Counted from the stretch's first letter, positions 1-10,043 are shown. The stretch: 64,000 nt of DNA from Aliidiomarina haloalkalitolerans (GCF_003987315.1 NZ_PIPI01000005.1:117828-181827); one strand, 5' to 3'. The notes: a model not told the origin generated them from the letters alone. Translations and numbers: made by a program.

Positions 1-841
1 GCTGTTCATTAAAGCGCAATACGTGTGTTGGAATCGGTTGCAGCTGCCGATAAATGGTTGCCACGTCGCCTAAGTAGATTTGCTCGCGAGCGCCTGGGTT
101 ACTGATAATAAGAGTGCTTAGTTGCTCTACCGACGTGAATTCACCGCTGGTCTCAAAGCGAACGGCATGATCACCTAGGCGCACGCGCCCCGCATTGGAT
201 ACGGTGTTTTGGGTCGCCAAGAGCTCGTAAATGCGTTGCGGTGGAATCCCGAGGTTGGCTAAGCGAGAACGTGAGACTTCGGCAACGACTTGCTCTTGTT
301 GCATACCACTAATAATGACTTTGGCGACGCCAGGAACCAGCGCGAGCTCGCGGCGGAGGTATTTGGCGTGGTCCTTGAGCGCCGGTAAATCATAGCCGTC
401 GCCAGTGAGTGCGAGCAGTACGCCAAAGACGTCGGAGAAATCGTCTTTGACCATGACCGGGCCTGCTCCGGGAGGCAGGTTGCGGGCTTGGTCGTTGACT
501 TTACGGCGCAGTTCGTCCCAAATTTGTGGAATTTGATGAGAACGATAGGTGTCTTTCACTTCCACCATGATTTGCGACTGACCGGGCATCGACGTTGAGG
601 TGATATGGTCGATGTATTCCAATTCTTGCAAGGCGTTCTCTAACGGAACGGTGACTTCTTCCTCGACTTGTTGCGCGGAAGCACCCGGGTAGGGGGTAAT
701 GACTAACGCCTGTTTAATAGTGAACTCAGGATCTTCGAGACGCCCCAAGCTTTGCAGGGCAATGAATCCACCAATGAGGAGAATAAACAGCAAAATCCAC
801 GAGGTCGTAGGCCGTTCGATACTATAGCGCGCAAGATTCAT
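1..841 (-). CDS. RND efflux pump inner-membrane permease, N-terminal part (runs off the window)
   Basis: This is the first 280 codons of an AcrB/MexB-like RND permease, read on the minus strand from an ATG at 841. It would export drugs, solvents or metals by proton antiport in a tripartite pump. The start is typical: a short cytoplasmic N-terminus, a first membrane helix (about residues 12-30), then LEDPEFTIKQALVITPYPGA, the porter-domain entry of this family. The rest (12 TM segments, proton-relay Asp residues) lies outside the window, so substrate class and integrity cannot be judged. The start follows the adaptor gene's stop by 2 nt, so the two are co-transcribed. The LEDPEF signature points to the multidrug/AcrB-like branch rather than CusA, which is inference. 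Confidence 0.93.
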   Translation of the reverse strand, partial: MNLARYSIERPTTSWILLFILLIGGFIALQSLGRLEDPEFTIKQALVITPYPGASAQQVEEEVTVPLENALQELEYIDHITSTSMPGQSQIMVEVKDTYRSHQIPQIWDELRRKVNDQARNLPPGAGPVMVKDDFSDVFGVLLALTGDGYDLPALKDHAKYLRRELALVPGVAKVIISGMQQEQVVAEVSRSRLANLGIPPQRIYELLATQNTVSNAGRVRLGDHAVRFETSGEFTSVEQLSTLIISNPGAREQIYLGDVATIYRQLQPIPTHVLRFNEQ

Positions 842-843
842 GC

Positions 844-1956
844 TTACAGTCCTCGCTCACGAATCCATGGTCGCACCGTTTGTCCTTCGTGTAGTTGATG
901 AACACCAGCGATCACCACATGTTCTCCCGATTCGAGACCTTGGACGATCATCACGTCACTGCTCGTCGCCGCACCAATGGTGACCCGGCGAGCGCTCAAA
1001 CGGCCACGGTTTTGCTGGGCATCCGGCGTATAAACCCAAACCATCCGTACCTGTTCGTCAAGCGCGGAGCCCGGTGGCGAGAATAACGCAGCAATGGGGA
1101 CACTAATGCGCTGTTGCTCTTGTGGTAATACTTGGGCGGCGTCGATCACGACGGTCGCGGTCATACCCGGCAAAATATTTCCTTCCGCAGGCTTGGGCAG
1201 GGTAAACACCACGCGATAGGTATTGGTTGCGGGGTCGGCAATGCGATCCCACTCGCGAATCTGGCCTTGATAGACATGGTTAGGCAATGAATCGAAGATG
1301 ATCTCGGGCTGGTAATCGGTATCGCGGCGGACTTGTGAAAACAGGCGCTCTGGTACTTGAATACTAACATCGATCATGTCGTCGACGTGGAGGGTGACAA
1401 TCGGTTGCTGCGGGCCGACGTTCTCGAATAACTCCACGTGCAAATTGGCGATGACGCCATTAAATGGTGCGCGCAGGCGGGTATAGCCAACGTTCGCGTT
1501 GGCAGTATTGAGGTTAGCTCGAGCCACCGCTAATTCAGCACTTGCTTCGTCGAATTGGGCTTGGGAAATAACATTTTGGGTGATGAGCTGTGCTAGCCGA
1601 TCATATTGGGCTTGTGCAAGTTCTGCCCGCGCTCGAGCCTGTGCTGCAGCGAGTTCATAGTCAGTTGGGTCGAGTGCTGCAATGAGGTCACCTTGTTGCA
1701 CTTCATGGCCTGGACGCCAAGGCAGTTCGGTGATTTCGCCACCCACCCGAAAGGTCAGGTCGGCCGTTTGCGTGGCCGCAACTACAGCCGGGAATCGGCG
1801 GATTTCACTATCGGCACTGGCGCCAACGGTGAGGAGTTGCACCGGACGAGGCAGTTCGGCTAGCTCGGTCTGAGGAGCCGGTGAACAGGCACTCAAGAAA
1901 AGGGCGGTGAGAACCCAACCATAGTGACGAGTTAAACGTGGGCGAGCTTGCGACAC
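844..1956 (-). CDS. RND efflux periplasmic adaptor (membrane fusion protein), lipoprotein
   Basis: This is a HlyD/AcrA-type adaptor that links the inner-membrane RND permease to an outer-membrane channel. I chose the GTG at 1956 because AAGGAG lies 6 nt upstream; an ATG overlapping it is in another frame, and the longer in-frame ORF to 2019 adds 21 residues before the signal peptide. The 370-residue product has a lipoprotein signal peptide ending in the lipobox LSAC, so it is probably anchored by acyl groups. It then has a barrel-sandwich half (PGHEVQQGDLIAALD), an alpha-hairpin rich in Ala and Gln (about residues 90-150), the second lipoyl half (LRAPFNGVIANL) and a beta-barrel domain. The RND permease follows 2 nt downstream. 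A LysR gene is divergent and may regulate the pair. Confidence 0.93.
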   Translation of the reverse strand: MSQARPRLTRHYGWVLTALFLSACSPAPQTELAELPRPVQLLTVGASADSEIRRFPAVVAATQTADLTFRVGGEITELPWRPGHEVQQGDLIAALDPTDYELAAAQARARAELAQAQYDRLAQLITQNVISQAQFDEASAELAVARANLNTANANVGYTRLRAPFNGVIANLHVELFENVGPQQPIVTLHVDDMIDVSIQVPERLFSQVRRDTDYQPEIIFDSLPNHVYQGQIREWDRIADPATNTYRVVFTLPKPAEGNILPGMTATVVIDAAQVLPQEQQRISVPIAALFSPPGSALDEQVRMVWVYTPDAQQNRGRLSARRVTIGAATSSDVMIVQGLESGEHVVIAGVHQLHEGQTVRPWIRERGL

Positions 1957-2102
1957 ATGGCACTCCTTAAAATAAAGACGGTGTAGGTAACATCCGTGCG
2001 TGAACGTTAGCGAAAGCAAGAGACGTAAGTATAGGGTGCAAAAATATAAAGTTATATTAAAATAAATTAGTTATTTCATTAAATTTAACTTAACGAGTTG
2101 CT

Positions 2103-2996
2103 ATGAAAATTTGGCCTTTACGGGTGCTCACCCAGGTTGTCGAAAGTGGCAGTTTACAAGCGGCGGCGAATGCGCTGCATCGCACGGCACCGGCTTTGAG
2201 CTTAACTTTAAGTAAGCTTGAAGACGATGTCGGTTTTGCCATACTTGATCGCAGCGGCTATCGTTTGCAGCTGACGGCGGAGGGCCAACAGTTTTTGCGC
2301 CATGCTTATGAACTCTTGCGTCAACATGATCGGTTGAATTCTGTGGTGGCGCAATTGCGTGATGGCGCTGAACCGCAACTTCACGTCGGTTACGACTATT
2401 CGTGTAATCCCGATTTGTTATTACCGGCCGTGCACCAAATTCAACAAGCCTTTCCGGTCACGGAAGTGCTGATAGCTGGGCATTCACAGTTGCAAGCATT
2501 GCAGCATGTGCGTGAAGGCCGAGTGGAACTGGCGCTGACACCTTGGCTGCCGACCTTCCAACAAATGGCCGACTTTGAAAGCTTGCGCCTCGGTGAATTT
2601 CAATTGGTTGTGGTGATGGCGCGGCGACTAGTAGAGCAACACGGCATGCCGACTAGCCGCAACGCACTCAGTGAAATTCCGCACTTGCTACCTAAAGAGC
2701 TCAATATGGGCATCAGCCCGGAGCAAATTTACCGTTTATCGGGAAGTTCGCGACTGCGGGTGAACGACGCTCACACCATGGTGCAGTTTTTGCGAGCGGG
2801 CGTTGGTTGGGGAGTGATCCCACGCGATCTAGTCCGTCAGTCGTTGGTTAAAGGCGAGCTCGTCGAGGTTGATATCCCCGGTTTTCTTGATCATATTCAC
2901 GCCGAAATTCACTTGGTGAAATTGGCGAGCACGCAATTGGGCCCAGCCGGCACCTTGCTGTGGGAAAGCTTTGTTGCCCAAGAGCATCACTGCTAA
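2103..2996 (+). CDS. LysR-family transcriptional regulator
   Basis: The protein is 297 residues, the normal LysR length. The N-terminus carries a winged helix-turn-helix (about residues 2-60; SGSLQAAANALHRTAPALSL is the recognition region). A periplasmic-binding-like effector domain (about 90-290) follows, starting at EPQLHVGYDYSCNPDLLLPA. It diverges from the RND adaptor gene across an AT-rich gap of about 145 bp that must hold both promoters, so it is the likely regulator of the efflux operon; LysR proteins often control the divergent neighbour. It could instead act on the chromate-type transporter 79 bp downstream. The effector is unknown. Confidence 0.9.
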   Translation: MKIWPLRVLTQVVESGSLQAAANALHRTAPALSLTLSKLEDDVGFAILDRSGYRLQLTAEGQQFLRHAYELLRQHDRLNSVVAQLRDGAEPQLHVGYDYSCNPDLLLPAVHQIQQAFPVTEVLIAGHSQLQALQHVREGRVELALTPWLPTFQQMADFESLRLGEFQLVVVMARRLVEQHGMPTSRNALSEIPHLLPKELNMGISPEQIYRLSGSSRLRVNDAHTMVQFLRAGVGWGVIPRDLVRQSLVKGELVEVDIPGFLDHIHAEIHLVKLASTQLGPAGTLLWESFVAQEHHC

Positions 2997-3075
2997 ACAC
3001 ACGTTTACCGAACTGTCACGGCAATGACATAAAATTGCCATATAATAAGAGAAACTAAAAAATACGGAGCGACTT

Positions 3076-4401
3076 ATGTCTGAACCTCAGACTACTCAGA
3101 CCACAGCAGCCACCGAAAACACCATCCCGTTTCGCGATGCATTGCGAATTTGGTGGAAAATCGGGCTATTGAGCTTTGGCGGACCGGCCGGGCAAATCGC
3201 CCTCATGCATCGGCTGATTGTCGAAGAAAAGCAGTGGTTGAGTGAAGCGCGCTTTCTGCATGCTTTGAATTACTGCATGCTTTTGCCGGGGCCAGAGGCG
3301 CAGCAATTGGCAACCTACGTCGGTTGGCTACTGCATGGTGTGAAAGGCGGCCTTGTCGCTGGTTTACTGTTTATCTTGCCCGGTGCAGTCATGATCTTGG
3401 GCCTGTCGTGGGCGTATGTCTTGCTTGGCGACGTTGGTGCGGTTGAAGGTCTCTTGTTCGGCTTAAAAGCAGCGGTACTTGCCATTGTCGCCCAAGCCAT
3501 GCTGAGGCTGTCGCAAAAGGCGCTTAAACATGGCGTTGCGGTTGCGCTTGCCGTTGCGGGCTTTCTTGCGTTGTTTGTTTTCTCTTTGCCCTTCCCACTC
3601 GTGGTTATCGGCGCCGGTGTGATTGGCTGGTTTCTGGCACGGCACTGGGACTCGCAAGCACCCGCCGCAGCGGATATTGATGTGGTTGTGCGTCCCGGAA
3701 CAAAACGGGCAGCAATTGTTGCTGCAGCGTTATGGCTAGGCACACTGGTTGCTTTGTTACTACTGTTTGGTGACGATTCGGTCTGGACGCAAGTCGCGTT
3801 ATTCTTTTCGAAACTTGCGGTGGTGACCTTCGGCGGTGCTTATGCCGTGCTCGCGTATGTTGCTCAGCAGGCGGTAGAAAACTACGGCTGGTTGAATCCG
3901 GGGGAAATGCTCGACGGTTTAGGCTTGGCGGAAACCACGCCAGGCCCATTGATTTTGATCACCCAATTTGTCGGCTTTCTCGCAGGTTTTCGCGACGCCA
4001 CGGGCATGCACCCCTTACTTGGGGCAACACTGGCGGCATTGCTGACCACGTGGGTGACATTTTTGCCCTGCTTTGTGTGGATCTTTGCGGGCGCGCCTTA
4101 TGTTGAAAAACTTCGTGGGCAACCACGCTTAAGTGCTGCACTTGGTGCGATTACCGCAGCCGTGGTCGGGGTGATTGCCAACCTCGCATTATGGTTTGCA
4201 TTAAACTATTTATTCGCCGAACAACTGACCTTTAGCGGCTTCGGTATGCAGGTCTTGTTACCCGATCTGCGCAGTTTTGACATGTATGCCATGATCTTAA
4301 CAGCCGCCGCATTATTGTTAATGTTTGGTCGGAAAGTCGGGCTGTTCCCGTTATTGGGCATGATGTCGGTAGCGGGGATTGGCGTTCAGTATTTCTTTTA
4401 A
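3076..4401 (+). CDS. chrA: Chromate/anion transporter, CHR family, two-domain form
   Basis: This is a 441-residue CHR-family membrane protein, the full bidomain size. Each half begins with the family signature: WWKIGLLSFGGPAGQIALM (about residues 26-44) and FFSKLAVVTFGGAYAVLAYV (about 248-267). Each has a later PGP motif, LLPGPEAQQLATYVG in the first and ETTPGPLILITQFVG in the second. About ten to twelve hydrophobic segments are visible. Known members expel chromate; many chromosomal homologues in marine bacteria have untested substrates. An SD-like CGGAG lies 8 nt before the ATG. No chrB regulator is present. The gene stands alone between the LysR gene and the DUF1538 operon. Confidence 0.9.
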   Translation: MSEPQTTQTTAATENTIPFRDALRIWWKIGLLSFGGPAGQIALMHRLIVEEKQWLSEARFLHALNYCMLLPGPEAQQLATYVGWLLHGVKGGLVAGLLFILPGAVMILGLSWAYVLLGDVGAVEGLLFGLKAAVLAIVAQAMLRLSQKALKHGVAVALAVAGFLALFVFSLPFPLVVIGAGVIGWFLARHWDSQAPAAADIDVVVRPGTKRAAIVAAALWLGTLVALLLLFGDDSVWTQVALFFSKLAVVTFGGAYAVLAYVAQQAVENYGWLNPGEMLDGLGLAETTPGPLILITQFVGFLAGFRDATGMHPLLGATLAALLTTWVTFLPCFVWIFAGAPYVEKLRGQPRLSAALGAITAAVVGVIANLALWFALNYLFAEQLTFSGFGMQVLLPDLRSFDMYAMILTAAALLLMFGRKVGLFPLLGMMSVAGIGVQYFF

Positions 4402-4497
4402 CACCAAGATTTGGCAAAACTTTGCGTTAGGTCATTGCACCGGCGGCCAGCTCCCGCTACTATTTTTTAATCGCAGTGAACACAGTGAAGTTATCGT

Positions 4498-6006
4498 TTG
4501 GCACATTTAAAGGACTTTTATCACGCACTCATTCACGCTCTGAAAAACCTGATTCCGATTATTGCGGTCGTTTTGGTTTTTCAGGCGTTCGTCTTACGTA
4601 CTGTTCCTGACAACAGCGTCAGCATGGCCATTGGTATTGGCATTGTGGCCATTGGTGTGGCGCTTTTCTTACAAGGCCTCGAACTAAGTATTTTTCCGGT
4701 CGGCAAAAGCTTATCTAATCAGTTTGCTCGTAAAGGCTCGGTGCCCATTCTTCTTGCGTTTGGTTTTGCGCTTGGATTCTCAGCGGTTGTCGCAGAGCCA
4801 GCTCTCATTGCCGTGGCGCAACAAGCACAAGACATTAGCGGTGGTCGCATTGACGCACTGATTTTGCGTTTAATTGTCGCCACGTCGGTTGGCTTAGTGG
4901 TTGCGCTTGGGGTCTTTCGAACCATTTTTGGTTATCCGTTACAGTGGTTCATGATTATTGGCTACATTTTGGTTGTAATTGTGACCTATTTTGCGCCAGA
5001 AGAAATTGTTGGTTTAGCCTATGATTCTGGTGGCGTAACAACCAATATTGTTACCGTGCCATTAATTGCCGCGCTCGGGATTGGTCTTGCGTCGTCGATT
5101 CGGGGGCGCAATCCCCTCATTGACGGCTTTGGCTTAGTTGCGTTAGCCGTTATGGTGCCGATGATCTCCGTGCAAGTTTACGGCATTATTGTGTTCAGTG
5201 GCGCCGAGCCAGATACCACAGCGGACATGGTGATGAGCGCAGACACCCAAGTTGCAACGGGGTTCCTTGCTGCGCTCATGGACCTGCTCGAAATGTTCCG
5301 TGATGTGTTGCCCATTATTATCACCATTGTGTTCTTCCAATATCTAATTCTGAAACGCCCACTGGCGAACCCACGACGCGTGTTGTTAGGCTTTTTGTTG
5401 GTGATTTTTGGTTTATATGCCTTTGTTGTTGGTTTGAAACTTGGCCTGTTTCCGATTGGCACGGCCATGGCTGAGCAATTGATCGAGCGCGATAGCTTTG
5501 TCTTTATCTATTTATTCGCCTTTGCTATTGGCTTCGCAACCACCATGGCGGAGCCCGCTTTGATTGCAGTTGGCCAGCAAGCGGAAGAAGCTGCGGACGG
5601 TAAATTAAACGGCAACGTGATTCGAATTTTGGTGGCGATAGGTGTTGCGATAGGCATTACCATTGGTGTCCATCGAATTATTAGCGGTGGCTCGATGCAC
5701 TACTATGTCATGGGTGGCTATGTCATTGTGATTGCGCTGACGGTTTTTGCACCGAAATACATTATTGCTTTGGCGTACGATTTAGGTGGTGTCACCACCT
5801 CGGAAGTCACAGTGCCGCTAGTTACCGCTCTCGGCATTGGTTTAGCCACCCACATTGAAGGTCGTAATGTTCTGATTGACGGTTTTGGTTTAATAGCATT
5901 TGCATCGATTTTCCCCATTGTTACGGTAATGGGCTATGCAATTATTGCGCAAGCAGTCACGGCTTGGCGAGAGCGAGCTGAGGCAGCAGAAACAGAGGGG
6001 TCTTAG
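4498..6006 (+). CDS. DUF1538 duplicated membrane protein, putative transporter
   Basis: This is a polytopic inner-membrane protein of 502 residues made of two homologous halves. Each half contains AEPALIAV-x-QQA (about residues 99 and 350), a YD-x-GGVTT-x-x-VTVPL motif (about 176 and 427) and an LIDGFGL helix (about 205 and 456). Duplicated halves with conserved Glu and Gly-Gly motifs inside the membrane suggest a carrier or channel, but no substrate is established for DUF1538. The start is TTG: an in-frame TGA lies 12 nt upstream and the next ATG would delete the first helix. The next genes encode a P-II-like protein (start 2 nt after this stop) and a CBS protein, both typical cytosolic regulators of transporters, so I infer a regulated transport system. 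Confidence 0.85.
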   Translation: MAHLKDFYHALIHALKNLIPIIAVVLVFQAFVLRTVPDNSVSMAIGIGIVAIGVALFLQGLELSIFPVGKSLSNQFARKGSVPILLAFGFALGFSAVVAEPALIAVAQQAQDISGGRIDALILRLIVATSVGLVVALGVFRTIFGYPLQWFMIIGYILVVIVTYFAPEEIVGLAYDSGGVTTNIVTVPLIAALGIGLASSIRGRNPLIDGFGLVALAVMVPMISVQVYGIIVFSGAEPDTTADMVMSADTQVATGFLAALMDLLEMFRDVLPIIITIVFFQYLILKRPLANPRRVLLGFLLVIFGLYAFVVGLKLGLFPIGTAMAEQLIERDSFVFIYLFAFAIGFATTMAEPALIAVGQQAEEAADGKLNGNVIRILVAIGVAIGITIGVHRIISGGSMHYYVMGGYVIVIALTVFAPKYIIALAYDLGGVTTSEVTVPLVTALGIGLATHIEGRNVLIDGFGLIAFASIFPIVTVMGYAIIAQAVTAWRERAEAAETEGS

Positions 6007-6007
6007 C

Positions 6008-6373
6008 ATGAAGTTTGCAGCATTGGTGGCAATTGTGCCAGAAGAACTTGAGCAGGAATCGATTGATGCCGCGCGTGAACAAGGCGCTGGCGGTATGACG
6101 GTGATGTCGGGGCGTGGAATTAGTAACACAGCGAAGAAATCGTTTTTTGGCATGAGTTATGATGGTAGCCAGAAAGTCTTACTGATGGTGCTTGAAAAAG
6201 GTCTGTCGCTGCACGTTATGAAAGCGATTCAAAAAGTGATTATGCCAGACGAGCACGATTCTCAAGGCATGGTATTTACCGTGCCGTTAGAGCACCTTGG
6301 CGGCATTGATATGTCACAGTTGGAGAAGTTTGAACAACATTTAGCTGAACAGTCAGTGAAAGAAACTTTGTAA
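6008..6373 (+). CDS. P-II-like regulatory protein
   Basis: The product is 121 residues from the ATG at 6008. It has the ferredoxin-like beta-alpha-beta pattern of the nitrogen regulatory P-II superfamily: a strand (MKFAALVAIVP), a helix (EELEQESIDAAREQGAGG), a strand with a glycine-rich turn (MTVMSGRGISN) and a second half (KVLLMVLEKGLSLHVMKAI). The GRG turn resembles the start of the GlnB T-loop, but there is no GlnB-type uridylylation tyrosine context, so this is a divergent, probably nucleotide-binding family member. It follows DUF1538 by 1 nt and precedes a CBS gene. By analogy with GlnK-AmtB it may gate the DUF1538 transporter; that is inference. Confidence 0.8.
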   Translation: MKFAALVAIVPEELEQESIDAAREQGAGGMTVMSGRGISNTAKKSFFGMSYDGSQKVLLMVLEKGLSLHVMKAIQKVIMPDEHDSQGMVFTVPLEHLGGIDMSQLEKFEQHLAEQSVKETL

Positions 6374-6402
6374 CCGGTTCAAGGTAAAGCAGGAGCACAG
6401 TC

Positions 6403-6789
6403 ATGCAAGTCAAAGACGTGATGATTAAAGACGTAGTAACCATTTCGCCGTTTGCGAAGCTTCGCGAGGCGTTGAGTTTATTAAAAAGTAAAAACATCAA
6501 GTCATTGGTGGTTGAGAAACAAACCGATAGCGATGCCTATGGCTTGATTACATACACCAATATTTTGAAAACGGTGATTGCTGAAGACGGCGACATCGAT
6601 TTACTCAATGTTTACGACATTTGCGCAAAACCGGCGTTAGCCGTGGGTGCGAGCTTGTCCTTAAAGCAGTGTGCTGCGATGATGGTGCAACAGCACGTGA
6701 AGCGCTTAGTGGTGCTAAAGGATAATGAACTTGAAGGCTTTGTGACCATGGATGACATCATGGGCGAGCTATTGAAAAAGGTAGACTAA
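6403..6789 (+). CDS. CBS-pair domain protein
   Basis: The protein is 128 residues, almost entirely one Bateman module of two CBS motifs: VKDVMIKDVVTISPFAKLRE (about residues 3-22) and YDICAKPALAVGASLSLKQC (about 71-90). Each is followed by its beta-alpha-beta core, ending in LEGFVTMDDIMGELL. CBS pairs bind AMP, ATP, SAM or c-di-nucleotides and regulate linked enzymes or channels. There is no catalytic or membrane part. The ORF ends in TAATG, overlapping the start of the esterase gene. Its place third in the DUF1538/P-II operon suggests it senses energy charge or a nucleotide for that transporter. Confidence 0.85.
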   Translation: MQVKDVMIKDVVTISPFAKLREALSLLKSKNIKSLVVEKQTDSDAYGLITYTNILKTVIAEDGDIDLLNVYDICAKPALAVGASLSLKQCAAMMVQQHVKRLVVLKDNELEGFVTMDDIMGELLKKVD

Positions 6790-7280
6790 TGAGTCGTTTG
6801 TATTTTTTCCATGGACTGGAAAGTGGCCCCCATGGGCAGAAATATCATTTACTGAAAAATGAGTTTCCGGAATTAGAATCGCCAGATTTTCAAGGCATGG
6901 ATTTGGCGCAACGCCTTGCCAAAGCCGAAGAGTTAACACGTGATCAACGCGGCTTAGTGCTGGTCGGCTCATCCTTTGGTGGTTTGTTAGCGGCGCGTTT
7001 GTATTGCCTTTACCCGGAACGTATTAAAGCGCTGGTGTTGCTAGCGCCAGCGGTGCATACCGAAGAGGGTGACCGCGTGACAGAATTACCGTCGCAGCAG
7101 CGCGTACGGGTGATTCACGGTATGGCCGACGAAGTGGTGCCGTACACCAAAGTTGTCGCCTTTTGTAAGCGCTTTGGCGTCCCACTGATTACGGTTGACG
7201 ACGAGCATCGATTAGCCAGTGAAACAGCTCAACAAACCATCCTTTCAGCTGTTCAAGAAGTGTACAATGCGCGCTTTTAG
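6789..7280 (+). CDS. YqiA-type alpha/beta-hydrolase (esterase)
   Basis: This is a compact 163-residue alpha/beta-hydrolase. The oxyanion region is YFFHGLESGPHGQK, the nucleophile elbow GSSFGG (Ser about residue 59), the acid Asp in HGMADEVVPY (about 116) and the catalytic His in DDEHRL (about 139). The small size and HGLESGP motif match the YqiA/UPF0227 group, which hydrolyses short acyl or thioesters; the physiological substrate is unknown. It overlaps the CBS gene by 1 nt (TAATG), so it is translationally coupled to the DUF1538/P-II/CBS operon, although family members often occur elsewhere. Confidence 0.82.
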   Translation: MSRLYFFHGLESGPHGQKYHLLKNEFPELESPDFQGMDLAQRLAKAEELTRDQRGLVLVGSSFGGLLAARLYCLYPERIKALVLLAPAVHTEEGDRVTELPSQQRVRVIHGMADEVVPYTKVVAFCKRFGVPLITVDDEHRLASETAQQTILSAVQEVYNARF

Positions 7281-7358
7281 TCGTCTTGGCTGACGTTTGT
7301 GAATACATGCTATAAACACGGTGAATGACTGAAATAGGCGTTGTCAGACCTGCTTAAA

Positions 7359-7387
7359 TTCAAAACAGTCACAATTTCACGTATAAT
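7359..7387 (+). promoter_or_regulatory. Probable sigma-70 promoter of acnB
   Basis: TTCAAA at 7359-7364 and a perfect TATAAT at 7382-7387 are separated by 17 bp. They lie 68 nt before the acnB start. The -10 is a full match and the -35 is four of six. Confidence 0.6.
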
Positions 7388-7454
7388 CCCCCCGTTTTCT
7401 AAATTGCTGGCCGCTTTCTTTGAGCGGCGGGCATCCACCTGAGAGGAATCATTT

Positions 7455-10043
7455 GTGTTAGAACAATATCGCGCACATGTGGCCGAGCGTGCCGCAGAAG
7501 GAATTCCACCCAAGCCTCTGAACCCAGAGCAAGTTGCAGACTTGGTTGAGTTGTTAAAGAACCCACCAGCCGGTGAAGAAGCGTTTTTGCTAGAACTGAT
7601 CAGTGACCGCGTACCACCAGGCGTTGACGAAGCAGCCTACGTAAAAGCGGGCTTTTTAGCTGCAATCACCAAAGGTGAAGTCACTTCACCCATTATCGAC
7701 AAGAAATTAGCGGTGAAACTACTGGGCAACATGCACGGTGGTTACAACATCGAAACCCTTGTTGCATTGCTTGATAACCCTGAACTGGCCGAAGCCGCTG
7801 GTGAAGAACTGAAGCACACAATTTTGATGTTCGACGCTTTCCATGACGTTGAAGAGCGTATGAAAGCAGGCAACGCTGTAGCGAAAGCTGTGGTGGAGTC
7901 GTGGGCCAATGCAGAGTGGTTCACTAGCCGCCCAGCCATGCCAGAAAAAATTACTGCGACTGTATTCAAAGTCACAGGTGAAACGAATACGGATGACTTG
8001 TCACCAGCACCCGATGCTTGGTCACGTCCGGATATTCCTTTGCATGCAAAAGCCATGTACAAAATGCCACGCGAAGGAATTACCAATGCAGCTGAGCAAA
8101 TTGCTGAGCTGAAAAAGAAAGGTAACCCTGTTGCGTTCGTCGGTGACGTTGTCGGTACCGGTTCTTCGCGGAAGTCAGCAACCAACTCCGTGTTGTGGTT
8201 CATTGGTGACGACATGCCAGGTACCCCGAACAAGCGTTCTGGCGGTATTTGTATTGGTGGCAAAGTGGCACCTATCTTCTTCAACACCATGAAGGACACC
8301 GGGACTTTAGTTTTTGAAGCAGACGTAGACAAAATGAACATGGGCGACGTCATTCATATTTATCCATTAGCGGGTAAAATTGAAAACGAAGCCGGTGAAG
8401 TGATTGCTGAGTACCAGTATGCTTCTGACGTGATTATCGATGAAGTACGCGCAGGTGGCCGGATTAACTTAATCATCGGTCGTGGTTTAACCACTAAAGC
8501 TCGTGAGTCACTTGGTTTAGGCCGTACTGACTTGTTCCGTATGCCAGAACAGCCAGTTGACAGCGGTAAAGGCTTTACTTTAGCGCAGAAAATGGTCGGT
8601 AAAGCATGTGGTATCGACGGCGTCCGTCCTGGTACTTACTGTGAGCCACGCATGACCACGGTTGGTTCGCAAGACACCACCGGCCCAATGACCCGTGACG
8701 AATTGAAAGACCTCGCCTGTTTGGGCTTTAACGCCGATTTGGTGATGCAGTCATTCTGTCACACGGCGGCCTATCCGAAGCCGGTTGATATTGAAACTCA
8801 ACACACCCTGCCAGACTTCATTATGAACCGTGGTGGTGTGTCGCTGCGTCCAGGTGACGGGATTATCCACAGCTGGTTAAACCGCATGTTATTGCCAGAT
8901 ACCGTAGGTACAGGTGGTGACTCGCACACCCGTTTCCCTCTGGGTATTTCATTCCCAGCAGGTTCAGGCTTAGTTGCCTTCGCAGCAGCGACTGGTGTTA
9001 TGCCACTCGACATGCCTGAGTCAGTTTTGGTGCGCTTTAAAGGTAAAATGCAGCCAGGCGTCACTTTACGTGACTTGGTTCACGCCATTCCTTTGTATGC
9101 CATTAAAGAAGGTCTCTTAACCGTTGAAAAACGTGGTAAGAAGAACATCTTCTCTGGCCGCATTCTAGAAATCGAAGGTCTCGACAACCTCACAGTTGAG
9201 CAGGCATTCGAATTGTCTGACGCTTCTGCTGAGCGTTCAGCGGCTGGCTGTACGATCAAGTTGTCAGAAGAGTCGATTGCTGAGTACCTGCGTTCGAACA
9301 TCACCATGTTACGTTGGATGATCGCCGAAGGTTACGGCGATGTCCGTACCCTTGAGCGTCGTGCACAGAAGATGGAAGAGTGGTTAGCGAACCCAGAACT
9401 GATGGAAGCTGACCAAGACGCCGAGTACTCTGCGGTGATCGAAATTGACTTAAACGAAATCGTTGAGCCAATTCTTTGCTGCCCGAACGATCCAGACGAT
9501 GCGAAAACCTTGTCTGACGTAGCTGGCGACAAAGTGGATGAAGTCTTCATCGGTTCTTGTATGACCAACATCGGCCACTTCCGTGCGGCAGGTAAATTGC
9601 TTGAGCAAAACACCAACCCACTGAACACGCAGTTGTGGATTGCGCCACCGACGAAAATGGACGAAGCGCAATTGATGGAAGAAGGTTACTACAACATCTA
9701 CGGTCGTAACGGTGTGCGTACAGAAATGCCAGGCTGTTCATTGTGTATGGGTAACCAAGCGCGGGTGAAAGCGGGTGCAACCGTGCTTTCAACCTCAACG
9801 CGTAACTTCCCGAACCGTTTAGGTGATGGTGCCAACGTGTACTTGGCTTCTGCAGAGTTGTCTGCAGTTGGCGCTATCTTGGGCAAAATCCCAACGCGTG
9901 AAGAGTACATGGAATACGCGCAGAACATTGATGCGATGGCTGGCGAAGTTTATAAGTACCTGAACTTTGACCAAATGCCTGACTTCCGCGCAGCAGAGCA
10001 AAAAGCGAAAGACACCATTATTCCGACGATTAATGTTGCCTAA
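7455..10043 (+). CDS. acnB: Aconitate hydratase B / 2-methylisocitrate dehydratase
   Basis: The cytosolic 4Fe-4S enzyme converts citrate to isocitrate in the TCA cycle. Its 862 residues match the AcnB length. The order is AcnB-like: an N-terminal HEAT-like domain (about 1-160), the swivel domain moved to the front (about 165-380, with the [10 protein letters not shown] anion-binding loop), then the catalytic core. The three cluster cysteines are visible in [12 protein letters not shown] (about residue 700) and [10 protein letters not shown] (two Cys, about 760). The start is GTG, preceded by GAGAGG. A strong terminator follows at once. AcnB of other bacteria also acts as an iron-sensing RNA-binding protein; nothing here tests that. 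Confidence 0.98.
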   Translation: MLEQYRAHVAERAAEGIPPKPLNPEQVADLVELLKNPPAGEEAFLLELISDRVPPGVDEAAYVKAGFLAAITKGEVTSPIIDKKLAVKLLGNMHGGYNIETLVALLDNPELAEAAGEELKHTILMFDAFHDVEERMKAGNAVAKAVVESWANAEWFTSRPAMPEKITATVFKVTGETNTDDLSPAPDAWSRPDIPLHAKAMYKMPREGITNAAEQIAELKKKGNPVAFVGDVVGTGSSRKSATNSVLWFIGDDMPGTPNKRSGGICIGGKVAPIFFNTMKDTGTLVFEADVDKMNMGDVIHIYPLAGKIENEAGEVIAEYQYASDVIIDEVRAGGRINLIIGRGLTTKARESLGLGRTDLFRMPEQPVDSGKGFTLAQKMVGKACGIDGVRPGTYCEPRMTTVGSQDTTGPMTRDELKDLACLGFNADLVMQSFCHTAAYPKPVDIETQHTLPDFIMNRGGVSLRPGDGIIHSWLNRMLLPDTVGTGGDSHTRFPLGISFPAGSGLVAFAAATGVMPLDMPESVLVRFKGKMQPGVTLRDLVHAIPLYAIKEGLLTVEKRGKKNIFSGRILEIEGLDNLTVEQAFELSDASAERSAAGCTIKLSEESIAEYLRSNITMLRWMIAEGYGDVRTLERRAQKMEEWLANPELMEADQDAEYSAVIEIDLNEIVEPILCCPNDPDDAKTLSDVAGDKVDEVFIGSCMTNIGHFRAAGKLLEQNTNPLNTQLWIAPPTKMDEAQLMEEGYYNIYGRNGVRTEMPGCSLCMGNQARVKAGATVLSTSTRNFPNRLGDGANVYLASAELSAVGAILGKIPTREEYMEYAQNIDAMAGEVYKYLNFDQMPDFRAAEQKAKDTIIPTINVA

